64,000 nt of DNA, taken from NCBI RefSeq assembly GCF_015024225.1, contig NZ_JACJGM010000007.1, positions 1-64,000 of the forward strand, in the 5' to 3' direction. Every line of letters begins with the position of its first letter. The stretch's first letter is position 1. The stretch comes from Nocardioides lijunqiniae (GTDB lineage: Bacteria; Actinomycetota; Actinomycetes; Propionibacteriales; Nocardioidaceae). Under the pieces are notes generated by a model. That model ran no database searches. It was not told the origin of the DNA and saw only the letters and a list, made by a program, of their open reading frames with translations. Shown piece after piece: positions 1-9,019 of this stretch. Position numbers and translations under genes: made by a program.

Positions 1-278
1 GTCGCTGCCGCTCCTCGCTGCTCGCCCACCGGTGGGGTGGTTTCGAGGCTCGCTGCGCTCGCACCTCAACCACCGCGGGCAACACCTTCGTTGGTCGAGC
101 AGCGAGCGCCAGCGAGCGCCCGTCGAGACCCCCGCACCCGAGCGCCTGCCTCGACTCACCGGGTCTCGACGGGCGTTCGTCGCTGACGCTCCTCACTGCT
201 CGACCACCGGGAACGTGGTTTCGAGGCTCGCTGCGCTCGCGCCTCAACCACCGCGGGCGCCCCGAGGGAGCGGCGTGG
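1..278. repeat. REP-like repeat cluster, no gene
   Basis: This stretch is built from two alternating imperfectly palindromic units. Unit A (about 38 bp, contains GGTTGAGGTGCGAGCGCAGC) lies inverted at 37-74 and 215-252. Unit B (about 48 bp, contains GGTCGAGCAGCGAGGAGCG) lies at about 92-134, with inverted copies at 1-30 (partial) and 164-208. The same units recur near 34.9-35.9 kb and 50.9-51.1 kb. Short open frames through it look like repeat translation, so I call no gene. Confidence 0.85.
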
Positions 279-602
279 CTAGAGGTAGAGGCCGGTGGAC
301 TCGTCGGCGAGGCGGTCGGCGGCGACGGCGTGGACGTCGCGCTCGCGCATGACGACGTAGACCTCGCCGTGGACCTCGACCTCGGCCTTGTCCTCGGGGT
401 CGAAGAGGACGCGGTCGCCGGCCTCGACGGCGCGGGCCTGGGGGCCGACGGCGACGACCTGCGACCAGGCCAGGCGGCGTCCGCCCATCGCGGCGGTGGC
501 GGGGATGACGATCCCGCCGGAGGAGCGGCGCTCGCCGGACTCCTGGTCGATCTCGCACAGGATGCGGTCGTGCAGCATCTTGATCGGGCGCTTCTCGGTC
601 AT
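279..602 (-). CDS. GroES-family co-chaperonin-like protein
   Basis: A 107-residue protein resembling co-chaperonin GroES, which caps the GroEL chamber in the cytoplasm. The N-terminal pattern (PIKMLHDRILCEI, then SGGIVIPATA) and the later GDRVLFDPED and EVYVVMRERDV stretches match the GroES beta-barrel. The ATG at 602 has GGAG about 6 bp upstream. No groEL is adjacent, and the gene follows the DUF3618 gene at the end of the cobalt/nickel transporter run. It diverges from standard GroES, so it may be a second specialised copy. The family call is fairly sure, the partner is not. Confidence 0.75.
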   Translation of the reverse strand: MTEKRPIKMLHDRILCEIDQESGERRSSGGIVIPATAAMGGRRLAWSQVVAVGPQARAVEAGDRVLFDPEDKAEVEVHGEVYVVMRERDVHAVAADRLADESTGLYL

Positions 603-627
603 GACGGGCTCTCCGGGTCGTTCAGCG

Positions 628-869
628 TCAGCTGGCGACCTTGCGGATGACGACGAGCAGGGCGACGAAGCCCACGACGCCGCCGGCGACCTTGAGGATG
701 TTGTCGGTGCGCGGCTGCCCCGTGATCGGGTCGACGAAGTGCGCCTTGAACGACGCGGCCTCGCGGCTCGCGATCGTCTTCGGGCTGGCGCGGTAGAGGA
801 GCTGGTCGATCGTTCCCGCCAGCCGCTCACGGGTCGCTTCGATCTCGGCCTCGAGGTCAGACGGGTTGC

Positions 870-873
<4 letters not shown>
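628..873 (-). CDS. DUF3618 domain membrane protein
   Basis: An 81-residue protein of the actinobacterial DUF3618 family. The N-terminal half (SDLEAEIEATRERLAGTIDQL) is a charged helix typical of the family, and the C-terminus (about residues 61-78) is one hydrophobic membrane segment followed by RK. Its ATG overlaps the stop codon of cbiO in an ATGA arrangement, so translation is probably coupled to the transporter operon. The role of DUF3618 is unknown; in other actinobacteria it often sits with small envelope or phage-shock-like membrane proteins. Confidence 0.85.
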
Positions 874-1621
<748 letters not shown>

Positions 1622-1625
<4 letters not shown>

Positions 1626-2287
1626 GGGAGCCGTCCGGTGTAGCCGCGCGACAGCATCGCGAGGTGCACGCGCTCGCCGCGCTCGTAGGACCGGATGAAC
1701 AGGGCGCCGAGGGTGCGGGCGAGGGTCGGCCAGCTCCGTGGGGAGCGGGGGTTCATCCCTCGGGAGCGCATGGACACCATCATCCGCCCCAGGTCGGCCG
1801 TCACCACGTCGAGGTAGCGGATCATGAACCCCATGATCTGCACGACGAGGTCGGGCAGGTGCAGCCGTCGCAGCCCGACCAGGACGTCGGTGGGCTCCGT
1901 GGTGGCGGCCAGGGTCAGCGAGGCCATCACGCCGAGCGTCCCCTTGGCGAGCAGGCCCCACGCGGCGAGCAGGCCCGGCTCGGACACGGCGACGCCCAGC
2001 ACCTCGGTGCGCGGACCCGTCGCGATGAAGGGCACCAGCAGGGCGAAGACGACGAACGGCACCTCGATGACCATCCGCCGCACGACGTAGAGGACCGGCA
2101 CCCGCGAGAGCAGGACGACCGAGACCACGACGAGCAGGTAGCCGCCGAAGACGGGGTACCAGTCGCGCGGCGTCGCCACCACGGTGAGCATGAAGGCGAC
2201 CAGCGCCAGGATCTTCAGGTGCGCCGGCGCGCGGTGGACCGCGCTGTGGCCGTGGAAGAACAGCCGGTGGCCGTGACCGGCGCCCAC
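1622..2287 (-). CDS. cbiQ: Cobalt/nickel ECF transporter transmembrane protein CbiQ
   Basis: T-component (221 aa) that links the substrate-binding subunit to the ATPase. It has several membrane helices and the coupling motif MRSRGM near the C-terminal third, the form of the Ala-Arg-Gly motif expected in CbiQ/EcfT. I chose the GTG at 2287, one base after the stop of the preceding PDGLE gene, because the longer frame reads back into that gene. The N-terminus is histidine-rich (HGHRLFFHGHSAVH), which may help handle metal. It overlaps cbiO by 4 bp. Confidence 0.9.
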
Positions 2288-2288
2288 G

Positions 2289-2606
2289 TCAGTCCGTCGA
2301 CTCTGAGGAGTCCGGGCTGCCGCGACGGCGTACGGCGTAGGCCAGCCCGCCCGCGAGGACGAGCACGAGCGCGACGCCCACGACCCCGGCGAGGCCACCG
2401 CTGAGGCGCTCGTCCTCGACGCCCGAGGTCTGGTAGTCGGCGAACGGGCTGTCGCCGGTCTTGGGCTCGTCGGCGGAGTCGAGGAAGCCGGTCTCCCCCG
2501 CGACGAACTCGAGCCCGTCGGGGTGCGAGCTGGCGTAGTAGCTGCCGACCCCCGCGATGAGCAGCGCGGCGAGCAGGCCGATGACGAAGAAGCGCCGGGA
2601 CCTCAT
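2289..2606 (-). CDS. PDGLE-domain small subunit of the cobalt/nickel transporter
   Basis: A 105-residue protein with an N-terminal membrane helix (about 7-23), the diagnostic HPDGLEFVA segment at about 28-36, an acidic extracytoplasmic loop and a second helix (about 70-92) before a basic tail. PDGLE proteins take the place of CbiN/NikN in group II ECF metal transporters, helping load the metal into CbiM. The ATG overlaps the cbiM stop (ATGA). It is short but clearly bracketed by cbiM and cbiQ. Confidence 0.9.
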   Translation of the reverse strand: MRSRRFFVIGLLAALLIAGVGSYYASSHPDGLEFVAGETGFLDSADEPKTGDSPFADYQTSGVEDERLSGGLAGVVGVALVLVLAGGLAYAVRRRGSPDSSESTD

Positions 2607-3292
2607 GTGGTGGCCGCCTTGCGGATCTCGAGCTCCCGCGTCTCGACCAGGTGCCGGGCGCCGTGGACGAGGTCGGGGCGCGCCGCGACGACGGAGGCGA
2701 CGACCAGGCCGGTGACGACCGCCTCGCCGACCCCGATCACGGTGTGCCAGCCGAGCATGGCCGTGAGCACGGCGCCGGTGTCGACCGGCGCGGTGCCGCC
2801 GATGGCGAACAGCAGCGTGAAGACGGCCGCGGCGACCGGCACCGACACGAGTGCCCCGACCGCGGCGGCGGGCGCGACGGACGACGTACGGCGCGGCAGC
2901 ACGGCGGCGACCAGGCGGAACACGGCGTAGCCGGCGAAGCAGCCGACCAGGCCCATCAGGGTGATGTTGGTGCCGAGCGCGGTCACGCCGCCGTCGGCCA
3001 TGAACAGTGCCTGCACCAGGAGCACCACGCTGAGGCACAGCGCTCCGGTCCAGGGCCCCACGAGCACGGCCGCCAGCGCCCCGCCGAGCAGGTGGCCGCT
3101 GGTGCCGGCGCCGACCGGGAAGTTGATCATCTGGCCGGCGAAGATGAACGCCGCCACGAGGCCGGCCATGGGCGCGGTGCGGTCGTCGAGCTCGCCGCGC
3201 GCCTTGCGGAGCGCCACCGCCACCCCGCCCGCGGCCACGACGCCGGTCACGACCGACGTGGGCGCGTCGAGGAAGCCGTCGGGCACGTGCAT
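2603..3292 (-). CDS. cbiM: Cobalt/nickel ECF substrate-specific component CbiM
   Basis: Metal-binding S-component (229 aa). It begins MHVPDGFLD, the family signature in which the N-terminal Met-His region contributes to metal coordination, and continues with about six or seven membrane helices including AGQMINFPVGAGTSGHLLGG. First gene of cbiM-PDGLE-cbiQ-cbiO. It diverges from bcp with only 80 bp between the start codons. I see no cobalamin riboswitch there, so control is more likely by a metal-sensing repressor or constitutive. Confidence 0.95.
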   Translation of the reverse strand: MHVPDGFLDAPTSVVTGVVAAGGVAVALRKARGELDDRTAPMAGLVAAFIFAGQMINFPVGAGTSGHLLGGALAAVLVGPWTGALCLSVVLLVQALFMADGGVTALGTNITLMGLVGCFAGYAVFRLVAAVLPRRTSSVAPAAAVGALVSVPVAAAVFTLLFAIGGTAPVDTGAVLTAMLGWHTVIGVGEAVVTGLVVASVVAARPDLVHGARHLVETRELEIRKAATT

Positions 3293-3372
3293 GCGGGGTC
3301 TCCCGGGTCGCTAGGTTGGAGTACGACGCCCAGCCTACGTTCTTGCACATCCTTCGCAACAAGGAGTCCGTC

Positions 3373-3849
3373 GTGACCGAGACCGCCCGCCTCTCCCCCG
3401 GCGACGCCGCCCCCGACTTCACCCTCATCGACGACACCGGGAGCGAGGTCTCGCTCTCCGGCCTGCGCGGCCGCAAGGTGATCGTCTACTTCTACCCCGC
3501 CGCGATGACGCCGGGCTGCACCAAGCAGGCCTGCGACTTCACCGACTCCCTGGACTCGCTGCAGGCGGCCGGCTACGAGGTGCTGGGCATCTCGCCGGAC
3601 AAGCCGGAGAAGCTCGCGAAGTTCCGCGAGAAGGACGGCCTCACCATCCCGCTGCTCTCGGACGCGGACAGGGCCGTGATGACCGCCTACGGCGCCTTCG
3701 GCGAGAAGAAGCTCTACGGCAAGGTCGTCCAGGGCGTCATCCGCTCCACCTTCGTCGTCGACGACGAGGGCGCGATCGAGAAGGCGCAGTACAACGTCAA
3801 GGCGACCGGCCACGTCGCCAAGCTGCGCCGCGATCTCGGGCTCGACTGA
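3373..3849 (+). CDS. bcp: Thioredoxin-dependent peroxiredoxin (BCP family)
   Basis: A 158-residue cytoplasmic peroxiredoxin that reduces hydrogen peroxide and organic hydroperoxides. The active site TPGCTKQAC gives the peroxidatic Cys49 and resolving Cys54 with the four-residue spacing of atypical two-Cys BCP enzymes. I start at the GTG at 3373 because AAGGAG (3361-3366) sits 6 bp before it; an in-frame ATG at 3316 would add an unrelated 19-residue leader. It is followed directly by the tRNA-Leu gene. Confidence 0.95.
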   Translation: MTETARLSPGDAAPDFTLIDDTGSEVSLSGLRGRKVIVYFYPAAMTPGCTKQACDFTDSLDSLQAAGYEVLGISPDKPEKLAKFREKDGLTIPLLSDADRAVMTAYGAFGEKKLYGKVVQGVIRSTFVVDDEGAIEKAQYNVKATGHVAKLRRDLGLD

Positions 3850-3879
3850 CGCGCCTGCCGCGCTCTGGCCCCGCCTTCC

Positions 3880-3885
3880 TAGACT
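3880..3885 (+). promoter_or_regulatory. Predicted -10 element (TAGACT) of tRNA-Leu
   Basis: TAGACT fits the actinobacterial TANNNT -10 consensus and lies 10 bp before the mature tRNA 5' end, leaving a very short leader for RNase P. The same hexamer lies upstream of the tmRNA gene at 63460-63465 on the other strand. Confidence 0.55.
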
Positions 3886-3895
3886 GAGCGCACCC

Positions 3896-3977
3896 GCCGG
3901 AGTGGTGGAATCGGCAGACACGCAGGTTTTAGGTACCTGTGCCTTCGGGCGTGGGGGTTCAAGTCCCCCCTCCGGCA
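3896..3977 (+). tRNA. tRNA-Leu (anticodon UAG)
   Basis: The acceptor stem pairs GCCGGAG (3896-3902) with CTCCGGC (3970-3976), followed by discriminator A. The anticodon stem CAGGT/ACCTG encloses loop TTTAGGT, giving anticodon TAG, which reads CUN leucine codons. A long variable arm (GCCTTCGGGCG region) marks a class II tRNA, and the T-loop GGTTCAAGTCC is present. CCA is not encoded. Confidence 0.96.
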
Positions 3978-4041
3978 CGGGTGAAGCACCACGAGCGACC
4001 CCGCAGCACTGCGTACGACCGAACCCTCAGGAAGGTGCCCC

Positions 4042-5268
4042 ATGGAGCTGCACGAGACCCTCCACGAGCTCGGCGTGGCCTCGGGGCGGGGCGTGTTCGA
4101 CGACGCCGACCTCCTGCGCGCCGCGCTCGACGACTACCTCGACGAGGGCGCCGCCTCCACCGGCGACATCAACCTGCTGGTCGACGCCGTGCGGCTGGGC
4201 GCCCTGCGGATGATGCTCGCCACGATCGACAGCGGCGCCGAGCCCGCCCGCGCCGTCGAGGCGGCCGGCGAGATGCTCGCCCGCGACCGCGGCACCTCCG
4301 ACGTCGCCGCGACCCGCTGGGCCTGCGCCGTGCTGGGCTTCGCCGTCGACCGGGTCGGCGCCGACGACGTGCGCCGCTTCGACCGCCACGCACCGCAGCA
4401 GGGACCCGCCAGCGGCCCGGCGCCCTCCAGCCAGCCGCCGGGCTACCCGGCTCCCGCGCCCGTGTGGTCCGGCCAGCCCCCCGCGACCTCGCCGGTGCAG
4501 CCGCCGCCGACCTCCCCGCCGTGGCAGCAGCCGCACGCCGCCGCGCCCGGCTACCCGGCGTCGTACCCCGCGGGCCCGCCGCCGAAGAAGAGCCGCACCG
4601 GTCTCCTGGTGGCCATCGGCGCCGTGGCGCTCGCGGTCGTCGGCGGTGTACTCACCGTCGTGCTGCTGACCTCGGGCGACGGCGACAAGAGCGACGAGAC
4701 GGCCACCGACCCCACCAGCGAGGCCACGACGGAGCCCACCGACGAGCCGACGGACGAGCCGACGGACGAGCCCACCGACGAGCCGACCGAGGAGCCCACC
4801 GAGGTCCCGGCCGGTGCGGTCGAGGGCACGGGCTACTACTTCGCGCTGCCCGAGGGCTGGACCGACATCACCGACGAGGTGCTCAAGACGGAGGGCGCCG
4901 CCCAGACGGACCTGGCCGTGGCCTGGGGCAAGTCGTTCGACGGCGCGCGCGCCAACATGATCGTCGAGACGGCGTTCGCAGGCGGTGAGACCGACCCCGA
5001 GGTCCTGCGCTCGACGTGGCAGAACAACATGGCCGGCGCCACCGGCGCGACCCCCGAGGACAACGGCACCACCGTCATCGACGGCGAGGACGCGATCGGT
5101 GTGCGCATCGCGCGGGTCAACGAGAACGACGTCGCGATCGAGCAGTTCGGCTACCTCACCATCCACGACGGCGACCTCTACTCGATCATCCTGTCGACGC
5201 AGGCCGGCGACCAGAAGTCGCAGGACTTCTACGAGCAGATCCTGGCCGACTGGACCTGGGCGAGCTGA
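4042..5268 (+). CDS. Single-pass membrane protein with proline-rich and PTDE-repeat linkers
   Basis: A 408-residue protein of unknown function. Residues 1-115 form a soluble helical N-terminus, 120-182 a Pro/Ala/Gln-rich linker, 186-210 one membrane helix after a KKSR anchor, 230-254 an acidic Thr-Pro-Asp-Glu repeat, and 260-408 a folded domain that should lie outside the membrane. The outer domain (YYFALPEGWTD, later DGDLYSIILST) resembles small substrate- or lipid-binding domains seen in actinobacterial membrane-anchored proteins, but I cannot name a family. ATG with an AGGAAGG stretch upstream. It follows tRNA-Leu and is convergent with the acyltransferase gene. Confidence 0.85.
   Translation: MELHETLHELGVASGRGVFDDADLLRAALDDYLDEGAASTGDINLLVDAVRLGALRMMLATIDSGAEPARAVEAAGEMLARDRGTSDVAATRWACAVLGFAVDRVGADDVRRFDRHAPQQGPASGPAPSSQPPGYPAPAPVWSGQPPATSPVQPPPTSPPWQQPHAAAPGYPASYPAGPPPKKSRTGLLVAIGAVALAVVGGVLTVVLLTSGDGDKSDETATDPTSEATTEPTDEPTDEPTDEPTDEPTEEPTEVPAGAVEGTGYYFALPEGWTDITDEVLKTEGAAQTDLAVAWGKSFDGARANMIVETAFAGGETDPEVLRSTWQNNMAGATGATPEDNGTTVIDGEDAIGVRIARVNENDVAIEQFGYLTIHDGDLYSIILSTQAGDQKSQDFYEQILADWTWAS
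4732..4803 (+). repeat. In-frame 12-bp tandem repeat coding PTDE
   Basis: About six copies of a 12-bp unit (GAGCCGACGGAC and close variants) encode Glu-Pro-Thr-Asp/Glu repeats in the linker outside the membrane helix. Copy number should vary between strains by slippage without changing frame. Confidence 0.8.
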
Positions 5269-5271
5269 GGC

Positions 5272-5865
5272 TCAGGCCGGTCCGGCGGACCGGTCCTCCT
5301 CGCGCAGCCTCGGCGTCGTCGTGAGCTCGGGGTGGATGCCCGTCACGTCGGCGTAGAAGGCCCGGATCCGGTCCATGTCAGCGACCACGTCGCCGGTGAG
5401 GTCGAACGTCGGCCCCCAGCCCACGGTGCGGCTCGGGGCGTCCAGGAAGGCCAGGGTCACGGGGATGCCGGTCTGCCGCGAGATCCGGTAGAAGCCGGAC
5501 TTCCAGTAGTCCGAGCGGCTGCGGGTGCCCTCCGCGGCGATGCCGAGCAGGAACGCCTCGTCGGTCTCCGCGTCGGCCAGCAGCGCCTTGATCGTCGCGC
5601 CCGGGTTGTCCCGGTCCAGCTCCACGGCGCCGGTGGCGCGCATGAAGACGCCGACGGGGCCCTTGAAGAACGACTGCTTGACCAGCAGCCGGATCTGCAC
5701 GCTGTTGTCCCACGCGAGCAGCATCGTCAGGACCCAGTCCCAGTTGGAGGTGTGCGGTGCGCCGACGAGGATCCCCCGGCTCGGAAACTCCCCCACGGTC
5801 TTCCAGCGGGCCGCCCGGAGGGCCACGCGCGCGAAGGTCCTGCGGAGGAGAAAGCGTCTGCCCAT
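5272..5865 (-). CDS. PlsC-like 1-acyl-glycerol-phosphate acyltransferase family protein
   Basis: A 197-residue acyltransferase. The catalytic H-x4-D motif is HTSNWD (His38, Asp43), and the phosphate-binding EGTRS is at residues 112-116. Family members move acyl chains from acyl-CoA or acyl-ACP onto lysophospholipids or related acceptors at the membrane. It is shorter than PlsC of about 240 aa and resembles the small glycerol acyltransferase group, so the exact acceptor is open. It is transcribed divergently from the BASS transporter, with a predicted leaderless promoter. Confidence 0.85.
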   Translation of the reverse strand: MGRRFLLRRTFARVALRAARWKTVGEFPSRGILVGAPHTSNWDWVLTMLLAWDNSVQIRLLVKQSFFKGPVGVFMRATGAVELDRDNPGATIKALLADAETDEAFLLGIAAEGTRSRSDYWKSGFYRISRQTGIPVTLAFLDAPSRTVGWGPTFDLTGDVVADMDRIRAFYADVTGIHPELTTTPRLREEDRSAGPA

Positions 5866-5871
5866 CCGGCG

Positions 5872-5919
5872 AACCTATCGCTAGGTTCGGGTGTGACCGC
5901 CCTCACCATCCACTAGGGT
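5872..5919. promoter_or_regulatory. Divergent leaderless promoter pair with small palindrome
   Basis: On the minus strand TAGGTT (5877-5872) lies 6 bp before the acyltransferase ATG; on the plus strand TAGGGT (5914-5919) lies 6 bp before the BASS transporter ATG. Both fit TANNNT and imply leaderless mRNAs. AACCTA-TCGC-TAGGTT (5872-5887) is a perfect palindrome over the minus-strand -10 and could bind a regulator. Confidence 0.6.
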
Positions 5920-5925
5920 CCGCGC

Positions 5926-6804
5926 ATGGACTCCGCGCTGACCGAGATCGGCCTGCCGATCGCCCTCGCCATCATCATGTTCGGACTCGGCCTGGACCTC
6001 ACCCTCGCCGACTTCCGCCGGGTCGGTCAGCAGCCCAAGGCCGTCGCCGTCGCCCTGGCCTGCCAGCTCCTCCTGCTGCCCGCCGTGTGCTTCGGGCTCG
6101 TCGTGCTCTTCGACCTGCCGCCGTTCCTCGGCATCGGCATGCTCCTGCTCGCCGCCTCCCCCGGCGGCACGACCGCCAACCTCTTCAGCCACCTCTTCCG
6201 CGGCGACGTCGCGCTCAACATCTCGCTCACGGCCATCAACTCGGTGGTCGCGATCGCGACGCTGCCGCTGATCACCAACCTCGCGATCGACTACTTCGAC
6301 AAGAGCGAGTCGGTGTCGATGCCCCTCGACGAGGTCGTCAAGGTGTTCGTGCTGATCCTGGTGCCCACCGGGCTCGGGATGCTGGTGCGGGCCCGCAAGG
6401 CGTCGTTCGCCACCGCGATGGACAAGCCGGTCCGCGTCGCGTCGGCGATCATCCTCGGCGTCCTGGTGCTCGGCATCCTGCTCGGCGAGAAGGAGCGGGT
6501 CGGCGACTACCTCGCCGACGTCGGCCTGGTGGCCGCGCTGTTCTGCGGCATCAGCCTCGTCGTCGGGTACGTCGTGCCCCGCGCGCTCGGCGTCGTGGAG
6601 GGCCAGGCCATCGCGTCGTCGTTCGAGATCGGCGTCCACAACGGGACCCTCGCGATCTTCGTCGCCGAGAACATCCTGGAGGTCAACGAGATCGCGGTCC
6701 CGGCCGCCGTCTACTCGCTGCTGATGTTCTTCATGGCCGGCGCCTGGGGCGTCGTCATCAGCCGGCGCGTGGGTCAGCGCGCGCCGAGCAGCGTCGCCAG
6801 CTGA
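5926..6804 (+). CDS. Bile acid:sodium symporter family (BASS) transporter
   Basis: A 292-residue membrane protein with about nine or ten hydrophobic helices. The pattern GLGLDLTLADFRRV near the start and AASPGGTTANLFSHLFRGD (about 84-103) are hallmarks of the BASS fold, in which the PGG(T/S)xxN stretch lies at the ion/substrate site. The substrate cannot be told from sequence; bacterial relatives move organic acids such as pantoate or keto acids with sodium. Its last 31 bases overlap the end of rdgB on the opposite strand. Confidence 0.88.
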   Translation: MDSALTEIGLPIALAIIMFGLGLDLTLADFRRVGQQPKAVAVALACQLLLLPAVCFGLVVLFDLPPFLGIGMLLLAASPGGTTANLFSHLFRGDVALNISLTAINSVVAIATLPLITNLAIDYFDKSESVSMPLDEVVKVFVLILVPTGLGMLVRARKASFATAMDKPVRVASAIILGVLVLGILLGEKERVGDYLADVGLVAALFCGISLVVGYVVPRALGVVEGQAIASSFEIGVHNGTLAIFVAENILEVNEIAVPAAVYSLLMFFMAGAWGVVISRRVGQRAPSSVAS

Positions 6805-7412
6805 GGTGCGATCTCGCGCATCGCCCGGCCGCGGTGCGAGATCGCGTCCTTCTCGGCGCGGTCCAGCTCGGCGGTGGTGAGGCCGGGCCGGTCGTCGGCG
6901 ACGAACAGCACGTCATAGCCGAAGCCGCCGTCGCCCCGCGTCTCCCGGATCACCCGGCCGTCCATGCGGCCCTCGACGACCAGCTCGCGCCCGTCGGGGT
7001 GGCAGAACGCGACGGCGCACGCGAAGTGTGCGCCGCGGCGCTCGTCGGGCACGTCGGCCAGCTGGGCGAGCAGCAGCGCGTTGTTGCGCGCGTCCTGCCC
7101 CTCCTTCGAGCCGAGCGCGGGGCCGGACCAGCGGGCCGACAGCACGCCCGGCATCCCGTTGAGCGCGTCGACGCACAGCCCGCTGTCGTCCGCGATCGAG
7201 GGCAGGCCCGTCACCGACGCCCCGGCGCGCGCCTTGAGCAGCGCGTTGCCGGTGAAGGTGGGCTCGTCCTCGACGGGCTCGTCGTAGGCCGGCACGTCGT
7301 CGAGCCCGACGACCTCGACCTCGCCGAGGTGCTGCTCGAGATGCTGGGCGAGGATGCGCTGCATCTCCTCGAGCTTCTTCGCGTTGCGCGAGGCGAGGAA
7401 GACGCGGGTCAC
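6774..7412 (-). CDS. rdgB: Non-canonical purine NTP pyrophosphatase (RdgB/HAM1)
   Basis: A 212-residue house-cleaning enzyme that hydrolyses ITP, dITP and XTP to monophosphates, keeping deaminated purines out of DNA and RNA. The N-terminal [10 protein letters not shown], the central [10 protein letters not shown] and [24 protein letters not shown], and GGFGYDVLF are all conserved family motifs. GTG start overlaps the rph stop (GTGA), the usual rph-rdgB pairing in actinobacteria. It overlaps the convergent BASS gene by 31 bp. Confidence 0.96.
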   Translation of the reverse strand: MTRVFLASRNAKKLEEMQRILAQHLEQHLGEVEVVGLDDVPAYDEPVEDEPTFTGNALLKARAGASVTGLPSIADDSGLCVDALNGMPGVLSARWSGPALGSKEGQDARNNALLLAQLADVPDERRGAHFACAVAFCHPDGRELVVEGRMDGRVIRETRGDGGFGYDVLFVADDRPGLTTAELDRAEKDAISHRGRAMREIAPQLATLLGAR

Positions 7413-8149
7413 GCAGGCGTCCCGGCGTCGAGGGCGAGGGCCTCGCGCTGCATGCGGGTCAGGTCGGCGCAGCCCTTCTCCGCCAGCCCCAGCAGCCCGT
7501 CGAGCTCGCTGCGGTCGAACGGCGCGCCCTCGGCGGTGCCCTGCACCTCCACGAACCTGCCGTCGCCGGTCATCACGACGTTCATGTCGGTCTCGGCGCG
7601 CACGTCCTCGACGTAGGGCAGGTCGAGGCGCGGGGCGCCGTCGATGATGCCGACGCTGATGGCCGCGACCGAGCCGGTGAGGGCCTGCTGAACGCCCAGG
7701 TGGGCGCAGGCGTCGACCAGGGCGATGTAGGCGCCGGTGATCGCGGCCGTGCGGGTGCCGCCGTCGGCCTGGAGCACGTCGCAGTCGAGCTGGATCGTGT
7801 TCTCCCCGAGCGCCTGGTAGTCGATGACGGCGCGCAGCGAGCGGCCGATCAGCCGGCTGATCTCGTGGGTGCGGCCGCCGATGCGGCCCTTGACCGACTC
7901 GCGGTCGGAGCGGGTGTTGGTCGCGGCGGGCAGCATGGCGTACTCGGCCGTGACCCAGCCCAGGCCCGAGCCCTTGCGCCACCGCGGCACCCCGCTGGAG
8001 GCCGACGCCGCGCACAGCACCTTGGTCTTGCCGAACTCGATCAGCACCGAGCCGGCCGCGTGGTCGAGCCAGTTGCGGGTGATCGTGACCGAGCGGAGCT
8101 CGTCGTCGGCGCGGCCGTCGACGCGGGGCGTGATGGGGAGGGACGTCAT
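7409..8149 (-). CDS. rph: Ribonuclease PH
   Basis: A 246-residue phosphorolytic 3'-5' exoribonuclease that trims tRNA 3' ends. The N-terminal R-x-DGR-x2-DELR ([12 protein letters not shown]), [11 protein letters not shown] and [15 protein letters not shown] are diagnostic. I use the ATG at 8149 ([13 protein letters not shown]), which has a predicted leaderless -10 seven bases upstream, rather than an in-frame start 30 bp further out. It is followed without a gap by rdgB. Confidence 0.96.
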   Translation of the reverse strand: MTSLPITPRVDGRADDELRSVTITRNWLDHAAGSVLIEFGKTKVLCAASASSGVPRWRKGSGLGWVTAEYAMLPAATNTRSDRESVKGRIGGRTHEISRLIGRSLRAVIDYQALGENTIQLDCDVLQADGGTRTAAITGAYIALVDACAHLGVQQALTGSVAAISVGIIDGAPRLDLPYVEDVRAETDMNVVMTGDGRFVEVQGTAEGAPFDRSELDGLLGLAEKGCADLTRMQREALALDAGTPA

Positions 8150-8156
8150 GCGCCCG

Positions 8157-8162
8157 ACCCTA
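8157..8162 (-). promoter_or_regulatory. Predicted leaderless -10 (TAGGGT) of rph
   Basis: TAGGGT on the minus strand ends 7 bp before the rph ATG, supporting the shorter start and a leaderless rph-rdgB mRNA. Confidence 0.6.
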
Positions 8163-8191
8163 GTAGGGGCCGGGCGCACGACGGTGATCGG

Positions 8192-9019
8192 CTACTTCGG
8201 CTCGGAGGACAGCACCCGACGGGTGCCGATGACCAGCGGCGTGACGATCCAGATCAGCACCGTGACCAGGATCCGCAGGCCGTCCATCGTGGTCGCGTCG
8301 TCGTCGGGGTCGAGCAGCGGCGTCATGGCGTACTGCAGGTCGATCCACGGGATGATGTCCTGCGCCCAGTCGAAGATCGCGTAGAGCGTCGAGTAGACCA
8401 GCAGCGGCAGCATCAGGGCGACGACGTAGAACACCGCGATCGCGGCCGGGCTGCTGAGGAAGACCGTGCCGAAGGCGTAGGCCATCAGGAAGTAGAGCAG
8501 CTGCAGCAGGATGGTGAGCAGCAGCGTGTCCAGCTCGAGGTCCCAGACCACGTCCGTGCCGTCCATGGCGGCGGCCACCACGTTGCCGAGCGCGCCCAGG
8601 ACCAGCGCCACGACGATCGTCGCCAGGGCGAGCAGCACCACGGAGGTGACCTTCGCCAGCAGCACGCGGACCCGGTTGGGCTCGAGGGAGAAGGTCACCA
8701 GGCCGGTGCGCTGACCCCACTCGCTGGTCACCGACAGGATCGGGAAGACCGGCAGCAGCAGCGACAGCGGGATCGTCAGGATCTGGGAGAACCCGTTGGC
8801 GCCGATCTCGATCGGGTCGTCGTTGAGGGCGACCACGAGCAGGACCAGCCCGACGGTGATCACCAGCAGGATCGCGGTGGCGATCATCAGCCAGAAGCCG
8901 CCGCGGGTGTCGAGCATCTTGCGCCACTCGACCCGCACGAGGCGGCTGAACGGCACGGGGGCGGTCTGCGAGATGTCCAGGGTCGGGACCGGCGCGGGGG
9001 CCGGCGAGGTGGTGCTCAT
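8192..9019 (-). CDS. ABC-2 type transporter permease
   Basis: A 275-residue membrane protein with about six helices after a short Pro/Ala-rich cytoplasmic tail and the FSRLVRVEWRKMLDTR entry helix common to ABC-2 permeases. It pairs with the ATPase gene just upstream (ATGA overlap), making an exporter of the kind used for drugs, peptides or lipids, or for membrane-stress relief. The divergent histidine kinase/regulator genes next door probably control it. Substrate unknown. Confidence 0.88.
   Translation of the reverse strand: MSTTSPAPAPVPTLDISQTAPVPFSRLVRVEWRKMLDTRGGFWLMIATAILLVITVGLVLLVVALNDDPIEIGANGFSQILTIPLSLLLPVFPILSVTSEWGQRTGLVTFSLEPNRVRVLLAKVTSVVLLALATIVVALVLGALGNVVAAAMDGTDVVWDLELDTLLLTILLQLLYFLMAYAFGTVFLSSPAAIAVFYVVALMLPLLVYSTLYAIFDWAQDIIPWIDLQYAMTPLLDPDDDATTMDGLRILVTVLIWIVTPLVIGTRRVLSSEPK

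Noticed and set aside
3293..3372. Possible cobalamin riboswitch before cbiM
   Set aside because: The spacer is only 80 bp, shared with the divergent bcp gene, and I see no B12-box-like conserved core.
3316..3372. Upstream ATG for bcp at 3316
   Set aside because: It would add 19 residues with no family match, while AAGGAG is correctly placed for the GTG at 3373.
3896..3977. tRNA-Leu as a phage or island attachment site
   Set aside because: No integrase, direct repeat of the tRNA 3' end, or foreign-looking genes follow it; the neighbours are ordinary genes.
4027..5166. Long minus-strand open frame opposite the membrane protein gene
   Set aside because: It is a high-GC shadow frame; the plus strand has an RBS, a membrane helix and sensible codon use.
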